In this document: piece by piece, positions 25,043-32,955 of the stretch
Layout: every line of letters begins with the position of its first letter
Position numbering within the stretch: the first letter of the stretch is position 1
Assembly (NCBI RefSeq): GCF_009498035.1
Contig: NZ_CP034550.1
Span: 6,200,001 to 6,264,000 of the forward strand
Length of the DNA stretch: 64,000 nucleotides
Direction of reading: 5' to 3'
From: Saccharothrix syringae
GTDB lineage: Bacteria; Actinomycetota; Actinomycetes; Mycobacteriales; Pseudonocardiaceae
Notes under the pieces: generated by a model
The model's input: only the letters and a program-made list of their open reading frames with translations
What the model was told of the DNA's origin: nothing
Database searches by the model: none
Program-made: the position numbers and the translations under genes

Positions 25043-27301
25043 TCAGGTGGTCGCGGGACCCGAACCGGCCGGGCCGTCGAGTTCGTTGAGCTGTTGTTGG
25101 ACGCGGTCGGCGTCGGTGTGGCGTCCTTGTTCCCGGTACAGCTCCAGTGCCTCCCGCCACACGGTGCGGGCCTGCTCGTGCTGGCCGAGGGCGGCGTGGG
25201 GATGGCCCACGCCGTCGAGGGTGTCCGCGACCGTGTAGGCGTTGCCGAGGCCGCGGTTCAGGGTGAGGGCGTGGTGGTAGTGGTCGAGGGCCTGGTGGTG
25301 GTCGCCGGTGTGGTGCGCGATGTAGCCCAGGCTGTCCAGGGTGGCCGCCTCGCCTGTGGGGTTGTGGTGGTGTCGGTGCAGGGTGAGGGCGGCCTGGCAG
25401 TGCTCGCGGGCGGTGTCGAACCGGTCCAGGCGCGCGGCGTACCAGCCCACCGCGTTGAGCGCGCTGGCTTCCCACACTGGCTGATCGAGGGCGCGGAAGA
25501 AGGCGACGGCGTGGTGGGCGTGCTCCAGGGCCTGCCGGTCGTCCCCCCGTCGTCCCCAGGCGTACGCGAGCACCCGGTGGGCGTGGGCCTGTTCGTTGGG
25601 GTCGTGGTGGCGCAGGGCCAGGTCGAGGGCCTGCTCCAGGTGGGTGGTGGCCAGTTCGTGCAGGCCCAGCAGGGAGTAGGCGAGGCCGAGGTGCCGGTGG
25701 GTGCGGCGGTGGGTGGCGGGGTCGGGCAGGTGGTCGGCGGCGTCCAGTGCGGCCTGCCACGTGGTGACCTCGTCGTGCAGGTGTCCTCGCCGGTGGTGGA
25801 AGGTGGTCAGGTTCCAGGCGAGGTGCCAGACGGTGTGGTGGTGGCCGAGGGTGGCGGCGGTGCGTTGGGTGGCCAGCAGGGTGGCGTGCTCGGCGTCCAG
25901 CCAGGCCAGTGCTGCGGCGGTGTCGGGCAGCGGGTGCGGGTGCACGCCGGGCGCGGGCGGCTCGGGCCGCACGAGCGTGTCGTGGGGGGCCAGGAAGCGG
26001 TCGGCGGCGTGGGCGGTGTGCAGGTGGAAGTCCGCCACCCGGGTCAGGGCCGCTTCCCGCACGTGCTCGGGCAGGGTGGTGTGGGCGGTGTCCGCGGCGT
26101 AGGCGCGGACCAGGTCGTGCATCGCATACCGGCCGCCCGGCCGCCGCTCCAGCAGCGACGCCTCCTCCAGCGCCGTCAGCGCCCTACGGGCGGCCGTCTC
26201 GGCTAGCTGGGTGAGCGCGGCGACGGCGGACAGGGTGGTGTCGGGACCGGGCGTGATGCCGAGCAAGGCGAACAGGGTGCGCTGCTGTTCGGTGAGGTGG
26301 CGCAGCGACCAGGACAGGACGGTGGGCAGGCTGGCCTCGGGGTCGTCGGAGTCCAGGGCGTCCAGGCCGAGGTCGCGCAGGTCGGTGACGTGGTCGTCGA
26401 GCAGGTGGGGGTGGGTGCGGATGCGGGCGGCGATCAGGCCGAGGGCGAGCGGGAATCCCCCGCACAGGCCGACCAGCTCGGTGACCGCCGCCTGTGTGTC
26501 GATGGTGGCGGGGGTGTCGCCGAGGGCGGTGGTGAGCAGGGTGCGGGCCTCGGTGTCGGTGAGCACGTCGAGGTGGACGGGGCGGGCACCGTGTCGGGCG
26601 ACGAGGCCGCGCAGCCGGTCGCGGCTGGTGATCAGCACCGTGCAGGTGGCGCCTCCGGGTAGCAGGGGCTGGACCTGTTCGGCGGTGCGGGCGTTGTCGA
26701 GCAGGACGAGCAGGCGTTTGCCGGTGGTGTGGGTGCGGTAGAGCCCGACCCGGGCGTCCAGGTCGGGGGGTTGGCGGTCGCGGTCGATGCCGAGGGCGGC
26801 CAGGAAGTCGCCCAGCACGTCGACGGGGTGGCGGGGGTCGCCGGGGCTGAAGCCGCGCAGGTCCACCGCGAGGTGGCCGTCGGGGAAGCGGTGCAGGTTG
26901 CGGTGGGCCCAGGTCTGGGCCAGCCAGGTCTTGCCGATGCCGCCGGTCCCGCCGATCGCGGAGATCACCGCCGTGCCACCGACTCCCCCGATGTCGTGCC
27001 CGACCGGCGAACCGGTGAGGGCGCGGTCGAGCGCGGCGAGCTGGTCGGCGCGGCCGACGAACCCCACCGGCCGCGGGCCGAGCTGCCGCGGAGTGGGCGT
27101 GGGCGGCCGGGGCGGCGGGTGCACGTGCAGGCCGCCGGTCACGTTGCCCACCGCGGTGCCACCGGTGCCAGCGGTGACACCGCCGTGCACCTGCTGGCCG
27201 GTCGTGCCCATTCCGGAAGGCCAGCTGGTGGGGGTGCTGCCGGTGTCGGGTTGGGCGGGGTCGGGCGCCGACGCGGTATGCCCGCGGTCCGTGTCGGCTA
27301 C
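25043..27301 (-). CDS. NB-ARC-TPR STAND ATPase, module copy 1
   Basis: Up to 752 residues. A Gly/Thr-rich leader (QQVHGGVTAGTGGTAVGN) is followed by the NB-ARC core: Walker A GGTGGIGKT at residues 117-125, Walker B-like LLVLLDNA, sensor TCTVLITSRDRL, GLPL-like GGFPLALGL, and the MHDLVRAYA winged-helix motif. A TPR array fills residues 480-745. STAND proteins of this type oligomerise on a signal and trigger an effector. No canonical start exists at the head of the frame: the first codon after the upstream TAG overlap is GTA. Translation may begin by frameshift from the cyclase-like gene or at ATG 27211. It is paralogous to 40107-42356 and 32956-35193. Confidence 0.85.
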   Translation of the reverse strand, partial: VADTDRGHTASAPDPAQPDTGSTPTSWPSGMGTTGQQVHGGVTAGTGGTAVGNVTGGLHVHPPPRPPTPTPRQLGPRPVGFVGRADQLAALDRALTGSPVGHDIGGVGGTAVISAIGGTGGIGKTWLAQTWAHRNLHRFPDGHLAVDLRGFSPGDPRHPVDVLGDFLAALGIDRDRQPPDLDARVGLYRTHTTGKRLLVLLDNARTAEQVQPLLPGGATCTVLITSRDRLRGLVARHGARPVHLDVLTDTEARTLLTTALGDTPATIDTQAAVTELVGLCGGFPLALGLIAARIRTHPHLLDDHVTDLRDLGLDALDSDDPEASLPTVLSWSLRHLTEQQRTLFALLGITPGPDTTLSAVAALTQLAETAARRALTALEEASLLERRPGGRYAMHDLVRAYAADTAHTTLPEHVREAALTRVADFHLHTAHAADRFLAPHDTLVRPEPPAPGVHPHPLPDTAAALAWLDAEHATLLATQRTAATLGHHHTVWHLAWNLTTFHHRRGHLHDEVTTWQAALDAADHLPDPATHRRTHRHLGLAYSLLGLHELATTHLEQALDLALRHHDPNEQAHAHRVLAYAWGRRGDDRQALEHAHHAVAFFRALDQPVWEASALNAVGWYAARLDRFDTAREHCQAALTLHRHHHNPTGEAATLDSLGYIAHHTGDHHQALDHYHHALTLNRGLGNAYTVADTLDGVGHPHAALGQHEQARTVWREALELYREQGRHTDADRVQQQLNELDGPAGSGPATT

Positions 27302-28137
27302 CGGGGGCCCTCCGGTCCGCCCGGCGGTGGTGCGCCGAAGGTGAGGTGATCGCCGGTGGCGGCGCCGATGGTGATGCCCGTTCCGCTGCCGTGCACGCCG
27401 CCGGTGATGGCCACGGCACGAGGCCCGGAGACGCCCGTCACCCCCGCGTCGTCGGTGGCGGGCGCGGAAGGGGCCGCTTGGCCGCCCGAGGCGGGGTCGG
27501 GCGGCTCGGAATCCGCCGGTTGCCGGTCGAGGACGGCGGGGTCGGGTGGGAAGGGGTGGTCGGGCAGCGCGATCCAGGCCGGCTCCCGGAACTCCTTCGT
27601 ACTGGCCTGGACCGGCCGGAACGTGGCAGGGTCCAGGGTGGCGCAGTGCCGGACGACCTCGTCGAACACCACCCGGGACACGATCATCGCCAACACGCCG
27701 GGCGAGTCGGCCAGGGCCTTCTTCAACGGCGGCGCGTCGACCAGGCGGAACGCGGCGGTCAGCGAGCTGGAGGTGACCCCGTGCTCGTCGAAGGCGACCT
27801 CGACCGCGTGCACCGCCAACCGCAGCCGCACCCGCGCCGCGCCGGGGCTGGTGGTGTTGTGCCCGCGCACCGCCCGCGCCAACGCCTCGGGCAGCACCTC
27901 CACCAACGGCGCCTTCGGAAACTCCGGCGGGACCAGCACGAACAGGCCGTCGCCCCGGTCCTCGTGGTGACAGGCATCCCACGGCACCCCCGCCGCCGCC
28001 AACGCCTGACCGACCACCTCGTACAGGCCCGCGCGGGTGCCCTGTTGGTGGCGCAGCGTCCGGTCGGGGGCGCTGAAGCGTTCCACGTCGACCAGGACCA
28101 TCGTGCGGTGGACCGCGTGCCGACCCGTACCCGCCAT
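27298..28137 (-). CDS. Nucleotidyl-cyclase-like protein, module copy 1
   Basis: 279 residues from ATG with a G-rich site five bases upstream. The N-terminal 190 residues resemble a class III cyclase or GGDEF-like palm: HRTMVLVDVERFSAPDR (first metal Asp), CHHEDRGDGLFVLVP, RLRLAVHAVEVAFDEHGVTS, FRLVDAPPLKKAL, ending WIALPDHP. The usual second-metal and base-contact residues are not clearly present, so activity is uncertain. The tail is disordered and ends in a VHGSGTGITIGAATGDH stretch like the leader of the next gene. Such proteins commonly precede NB-ARC ATPases in actinomycetes. It overlaps the ATPase frame at CCCCCGGTAG. Confidence 0.75.
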   Translation of the reverse strand: MAGTGRHAVHRTMVLVDVERFSAPDRTLRHQQGTRAGLYEVVGQALAAAGVPWDACHHEDRGDGLFVLVPPEFPKAPLVEVLPEALARAVRGHNTTSPGAARVRLRLAVHAVEVAFDEHGVTSSSLTAAFRLVDAPPLKKALADSPGVLAMIVSRVVFDEVVRHCATLDPATFRPVQASTKEFREPAWIALPDHPFPPDPAVLDRQPADSEPPDPASGGQAAPSAPATDDAGVTGVSGPRAVAITGGVHGSGTGITIGAATGDHLTFGAPPPGGPEGPR

Positions 28138-28154
28138 GCCGACCCCCTGAGGGC

Positions 28155-28188
28155 AGAACCGCGTGGTGCGCCGATGAACCACGGTTCT
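28155..28188 (-). promoter_or_regulatory. Leader hairpin upstream of the cyclase-like gene, copy 1
   Basis: AGAACCG...CGGTTCT pairs over 11 bp with a two-base bulge, 17 bases upstream of the start codon. The identical hairpin occurs at 43227-43260 before the second module copy. It could affect translation or be a binding site. The rest of 28138-28562 has no supported gene; a GTCATATGAC palindrome lies just beyond at about 28213. Confidence 0.45.
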
Positions 28189-28562
28189 ACCGACACGCGT
28201 GGGCGGCGTCCGCGTCATATGACGCACCCGTCGCCCGTTCGGCCGCACGAGACCACCCGACCGGGCGACATCGCCACGACGACCCGCGTCCACCCCGGAC
28301 CACGGTGCGGCCCCGCCGGCCTGGTGGCCGGGCCACCGCACCGCCGGTGCCCGCGCCCGGTCCGGCTCCGTCGACCGGTCCTTCGACCCCGCGCCGGCGG
28401 TCCCGCACGGCGAGGACGTCGTGCTGTGGCTGTGGCCCGAACGGGCACGGCGCCCGCCGGCCCGGACGAACCGTCCTTCCGCACCACAGGCCCCGGGGGT
28501 GCCGGGGGTGTTCGGTGCCGGCACCGCGTGTGTGGCCGGCGGCATGATGCTCCGGGCGCGGT

Positions 28563-29671
28563 TCAGCCGGTCAGGCCGAGCCAGCCCGCCATCTCGGTCA
28601 GCTCGGTGTTGGAGCGGTGGTGCCGGCTGACCAGGACCGCGGCGGTGGAGCGGACCATCGGGTGCAGCCGGGTCTGCTGTGGTGCGATGCTCCGCGCGGT
28701 GCCCAGCGCGGTCAGGCTTGCCGCGCGGTCGCCGACGAGCAGGTGGGCGCGGGCCAGGTCGATGTAGTGGTGCCCGCGGCGGGTGCGGGGCATCGTCCGA
28801 ACCGGTGTCCAGGACTCGGCGGCGGTCAGGGCGGCGGGGCCGTCGCCGAGTTCGACGTGCGCGGCCACCTCGTGGCTGGTGCTGTTCGCCGGTCCGAACG
28901 TCAGCCCGTGGTGCACCCGGTCGCCGGGCAGGCGTGCGGCCAGCTCGCGCGCGGCACGCAGGTGCCGGTCGGTGGTGTCGGTGTCGTGGGCGCGGGAGGC
29001 GAGGGTGACCGCGCGCAGGTGCAGGCTGCCCTGGACGACCAGCGCCGCGACGGCCGGACGTCGCCCGCGCAGTTCGCCGTCCAGCTCGGCGGTGGCCGCC
29101 TCGACCAGCCGCAGGCCGTGCTCGTAGTCCCCGGCGGTCTGGAAGCCCTGCACCCGTGCCCACTGCGCGAGCGCACCGGCGAGCGGATCGCCGGTGCGGG
29201 CGGCCGCGCGGGCAAGTTTATGTTCGGTGGCCTCGGCCAGATCCGGATAGCCCAGCCGGTGCAGCAGGCTGTGGGTGACGTAGTAGACGCTGGTCAGCAG
29301 CCGGTACACCGACGGCCGGGGGCCGCATCACCGCGACGACCTCGGATTCCAGCTCGGCGGGCGGGCGCGGGGCCATCTCGGCGGGCAGGTCGTAGTGGCG
29401 CAGCACCGTGCGCAGGGCGTCGACCGCGCGGTGGGCGGGCTGGTCGTGGTGGTGCCCAGTGTAGGGCTGACCGTTGATCGTCTCGACGGTGCTGGACAAC
29501 GCGCGCGCCGCGGCGGCGATGACGGCGTGGGTGGGGGACGCGTTCCCCACGCTCGACCTTGTCCAGCAAGCTCATGGAGAAGTGCATGCGTTCGGCGAGT
29601 TGGTGCTTGGTCAGTCCCTCGGCCACGCGCAGGGACCGGATGACCTCGCCCGGACTAGTCTCCCGCGGCAT
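28563..29671 (-). pseudogene. XRE-family regulator broken by two one-base insertions
   Basis: Three frames join into one protein. ATG 29671 gives EVIRSLRVAEGLTKHQLAER (helix-turn-helix) to LDKVERG. The next frame gives NASPTHAVIAAAARALSSTV to VVAVMRP. The last gives SVYRLLTSVYYVTHSLLHRL to the stop at 28563. Removing one G from GGGG near 29548 and one C from CCCCC near 29323 restores about 369 residues. The C-terminal part is a TPR-like helical domain of the type found in actinobacterial XRE regulators. It diverges from the radical SAM gene, which it probably regulated. The breaks could be assembly errors. Confidence 0.75.
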
Positions 29672-29853
29672 CGACGACCTCCCGTACCGGCGGCCGTGCA
29701 GCCGGGCCGCTTGTGTGTCTTCTGTGTGCGTCTACCGTCCCTGCTCTGCCTAGCGTGGCCCGTGACTGTTCCGCACCACAACCCCGAGCGGCACCGGGCG
29801 GGCCCGGACGGCCGACCGGCCGCCGCTCGACACGACTCGGGAGGAGCACCCCC

Positions 29854-30693
29854 ATGACCACGGTCGAAACCACGACGAAGCCGAAGCTGTCGTTCCTGGC
29901 CCTGTACCTGACCGACAAGTGCCAGCAGCGGTGCACGCACTGCGCCACCGGCTCCTCACCGGAGGGCACCCACGGCACCATGACCACCGCGGACTGGAAG
30001 CGGGTCCTGGACCAGGCCGCCGAACTGTGGGTGCGGCGCGTGCAGTTCATCGGCGGCGAGCCGATGCTCCACCCCGGGCTGGCCGAGCTGGTCGGCCACG
30101 CCCTGGGGCACGCGCTGGAGGTGGAGGTCTTCTCCAACCTGGTGTGGGTGCCCGAGGCGCTGTGGCCGATCCTGTCCCAACCCGGGGTGTCGCTGGCGAC
30201 CAGCTACTACAGCGACCGGCCCGAGCAGCACGCCGGGATCACCGGCGTCGACACCCTCCCGCGGATCCGGGCCACCATCGCCAGGGCCACCGGGCTGGGG
30301 ATTCCGCTGCGCGCCGGCGTCATCGACCTCGGCGTGGGCCAGCGCTTCGAGCAGGCCACGCGCAACCTCGTCGACCTCGGGGTCCCCTCGATCGGTCACG
30401 ACCGGGTCCGCGCTCTCGGCCGCGCCGCCCCCTGTACCACCGGCGGGAGCAACGCGGCCGAGCTGTGCGGCCGTTGCGGGGACGGGCAGGCCACGATCGC
30501 CCCCGACGGGCAGGTCCGCCCCTGCCTGTTCGTCACGTGGGCCACAGCGGGGAACGTGCGCGAGCGCGGCCTGGGCGAGGTCGTCGCGGCCATGCCCGGG
30601 GTGCGCGCCGAGCTGATCGCCCAGGGCATGCCCACTACCCTGGCCGGCAACTGCCAGCCTGATGGGAACTGCTATCCCTACAACGACCGCTAG
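29854..30693 (+). CDS. Radical SAM enzyme with C-terminal cysteine cluster
   Basis: 279 residues; ATG with GGGAGGAG upstream. The motif CQQRCTHC (Cys23, 27, 30) is the CX3CX2C radical SAM signature binding a [4Fe-4S] cluster, and IGGEPMLHP is the SAM-binding GGEP motif. C-terminal cysteines (LCGRCGDG, RPCLF, NCQPDGNCYPY) resemble a shortened SPASM/auxiliary cluster domain, as in enzymes that modify peptides or sugars. No obvious precursor peptide gene lies beside it. It is followed after 27 bp by a kinase-like gene, probably in one operon. Confidence 0.88.
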   Translation: MTTVETTTKPKLSFLALYLTDKCQQRCTHCATGSSPEGTHGTMTTADWKRVLDQAAELWVRRVQFIGGEPMLHPGLAELVGHALGHALEVEVFSNLVWVPEALWPILSQPGVSLATSYYSDRPEQHAGITGVDTLPRIRATIARATGLGIPLRAGVIDLGVGQRFEQATRNLVDLGVPSIGHDRVRALGRAAPCTTGGSNAAELCGRCGDGQATIAPDGQVRPCLFVTWATAGNVRERGLGEVVAAMPGVRAELIAQGMPTTLAGNCQPDGNCYPYNDR

Positions 30694-30720
30694 AACGACC
30701 AGCAGACGAGGTGGTGCGCG

Positions 30721-31593
30721 GTGGACGCGGAGCAGGACCCACGGGTCCAGGACCGGGAGCAGATGCGCGGCCATCTCCGGCGCGCCGCGCACCACTTCGG
30801 CGTCACCCTCACCGGGCCACCGGTCGAGGGCGAGAACCTGCGCTCGCTGTCCGCCCCGGTCCGACACACCACCGCTGGCCCGGCGTGGCTGCGGGTCGGC
30901 CGCGAGTACCGCAAGTGGATCGACGACGCCGAGACCGGCGACTTCTGGACCGGCATCCCCGACGCCTCCACCGCCTTCCCCGACCTGCCCCTGCCCCGCG
31001 TGCTCGACTCCCACCTCTCCGACGACCCGGACGGGCAGCGGCGGGTCCGCGCCGACCTGATGACGCGGCTGCCCGGCCGGGCGCTGTCGGCGGACAAGGC
31101 GCTGCGCACCGATCCCGAACTGCCCGACGCCTGGTGGAACGGTCTGCGCGCCGGCATCGACACCCTCCGCGCGACGCCCACGACCCGCTACGCCACCCCG
31201 GCCGCGGACCCCGGATGGCGGGTCCGCGAGGTCTTCGGGGACCGGGTGGCCGAGGTGTTCGCGGTGACGGCCCGGGAGACCGCGCACGGCGACCTGCACT
31301 ACGGCAACCTGCTCGGCCCCGACCTGGGCATCCTGGACTGGGAGCTGTGGGGACAGGCCCCCGCAGGGCACGACGCGGCCACGTTGTTCCTGTTCGCGCT
31401 GCTCGTACCGCCCGTCGCCGCGCGTGTCCGCGAGGTCTTCGCCGACATCCTGGACACTCCCGCCGGACATGCCGCCCAGGTGCACGTGGCCTCCCGCATC
31501 CTGCTGCCCGCCAAGGCCGAACACCACCCCGACCTCGCCGCGGCGGTCCGGGCACAGCTACAACCGCTGGTGGCCACCGCCGCAGCAGCCTGA
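30721..31593 (+). CDS. APH-like kinase-fold protein
   Basis: 290 residues from GTG with GAGG upstream. The C-terminal half has HGDLHYGNLL (catalytic loop HxDxxxxN) and ILDWELWGQAPAGHDAATL (metal-binding Asp), the hallmarks of aminoglycoside-phosphotransferase/choline-kinase folds. The N-terminal lobe holds a strand with RVGREYRKWIDDAE. The target is unknown: it may phosphorylate the product of the adjacent radical SAM enzyme or another small molecule. The pair with a radical SAM gene and an XRE regulator looks like a small conserved locus. Confidence 0.8.
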   Translation: MDAEQDPRVQDREQMRGHLRRAAHHFGVTLTGPPVEGENLRSLSAPVRHTTAGPAWLRVGREYRKWIDDAETGDFWTGIPDASTAFPDLPLPRVLDSHLSDDPDGQRRVRADLMTRLPGRALSADKALRTDPELPDAWWNGLRAGIDTLRATPTTRYATPAADPGWRVREVFGDRVAEVFAVTARETAHGDLHYGNLLGPDLGILDWELWGQAPAGHDAATLFLFALLVPPVAARVREVFADILDTPAGHAAQVHVASRILLPAKAEHHPDLAAAVRAQLQPLVATAAAA

Positions 31594-31845
31594 CCCCGCC
31601 GCAGACAGCCGACCGCTCCCACGATGCCGGTGGAGAGTGGAGGCCACCTTCAGGGTGCGCGCGCGGCGATGTCGGTCCGGGATCGAGGGCCGTCGCCGCC
31701 TCGGTGTCACCGTCGGCGAACAGCCGGTACCGTTACTCCACGGCTGCGGGCTTCACCTTCGGCCGCAAGGTCCCCAACAGGTCTCACTCCATTGGGGGGC
31801 AACGACCGGCAGGCCGGCGCCGCACCGGACCGCACCCGGTGAGGT

Positions 31846-32298
31846 GTGATGATTTCGTCGTTGAGCCGTCCGCTGGGACACACCCGACCAGGGGGTGGAA
31901 GCGTGATCGGTGAACGGCCGCACCGCGGACTGCTGGGCCGCCTGTCGGAGCGCGCGGTGAACGCGCTGCTCGACTCGGGCGGGGAGGCGGCGTACGAGCC
32001 GGGGCAGGTGCTGCTGCGCACGGGCGACGACGGCACGCACGTCGTGCTGGTGCTCACCGGCGCGGTCAAGGTCCAGGCCGACGACGAGCTCACCCCAGCG
32101 CTGCTGGGCGTGCAGTCCGCCGGCGACCTGGTGGGCGAGATGGCCGTCCTGGACGGCGGACCCCGGTCGGCCACCGTGGTGACCTGTGGCCACGTCACCG
32201 CGCGGTTGATCTCCCGCCGCCAACTCCAGGTCCTGCTCCAGGAGCACCTCGAGCTGCTGGTCGCGGTGGCCGTGTCCACCGCCGAGCGGATCCGCTGA
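31846..32298 (+). CDS. Stand-alone cyclic-nucleotide-binding domain protein
   Basis: About 150 residues (GTG 31846, ATG 31849 or GTG near 31903). The Crp-type beta-barrel is clear: YEPGQVLLRTGDDGTHVVLV, then LTGAVKVQ. The phosphate-binding cassette GEMAVLDGGPRSATV has the Glu and Arg that contact a cyclic nucleotide. It stops at the hinge (STAERIR) where Crp/Fnr proteins continue into a helix-turn-helix. No downstream frame supplies one, so it is either a single-domain sensor or a truncated regulator. It lies between the two cyclase-like modules and upstream of a STAND ATPase. Confidence 0.78.
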   Translation: MMISSLSRPLGHTRPGGGSVIGERPHRGLLGRLSERAVNALLDSGGEAAYEPGQVLLRTGDDGTHVVLVLTGAVKVQADDELTPALLGVQSAGDLVGEMAVLDGGPRSATVVTCGHVTARLISRRQLQVLLQEHLELLVAVAVSTAERIR

Positions 32299-32955
32299 TC
32301 AGGGCTCGGTGGACGCCACCAGCAGACCTGTGTGACCCGGTTGCCCCGCACAGGCGATCGGGATCGGCGGGTGCGCGAGCACCGGCTCGGCGCCGGCCGC
32401 CGGAAGGGGGCGAGGTCGAGTGGTCGGACTCGACGCGTCGGGCAACGTCCGGCCCGCTCCGGTCGGCGACGGTCAAGGGGCACCTGGGGTTCAAGTCGTG
32501 ATCGGGGTGAGGGGCAGGCGTTGCTGCGGGACTTCGACCCGGAAGTGGTCGGCTTGGCCGGTCGGACGCTGCGGCCGGTGTGGCCGGAGAGCACGGCGTC
32601 GGGCCGGTGATGGCGTTCGCACGCCCCGAGGTTGCATCGCCCGTCGTGTCGAGGGGAGGCGGTGCCGCTGGCGGGCTCGCGGCTCGACGAGTTGGTTCAC
32701 CGCAGCGGTCGTGGGCCGGCCTGCCCGTCGCCGGTGTCCGGCGGGCGATCTGCGAGGCGTCCTCGGAGTGTCAGGGGCAACGGCGTCGTTCACCTGTCAG
32801 TGGCGCGGCGTCGCAGTGGGTCGATACCGGGTTCGGCGGAGGCGGGCATCGCGGGGCGCGGTCGGGTGAATTTCGCCGTTGCCGCCCTGACGACTGGTGC
32901 TGTGGTGCCACGCTGTGCGCCGTCAGCCGACGACACTACCGGGAGGTGGCATCCG
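32299..32955. other. Intergenic with possible relic of a TnsA-like gene
   Basis: No intact gene. Around 32520-32590 the + strand encodes LLRDFDPEVVGLAGRTLRPV. This resembles an internal motif of TnsA-like endonuclease families, but nothing around it fits. It is either chance or a tiny relic. The stretch serves as upstream region for the STAND gene at 32956. Confidence 0.3.

Larger units (their letters stand above)
25070..28400. repeat. Segmental duplication, copy 1 (pairs with 40110-43465)
   Basis: The whole two-gene module and its upstream leader match 40110-43465 in the same orientation. Long stretches are identical including silent sites, notably around the NB-ARC region (26780-27060 versus 41780-42090) and the leader (28137-28400). 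The right-hand breakpoint lies near 28400/43465, where the two sequences part abruptly. Confidence 0.85.

Noticed and set aside
32632..32955. N-terminal extension of the STAND gene at 32956
   Set aside because: The upstream frame is Arg/Gly-rich, and GTG 32956 has a good ribosome binding site.
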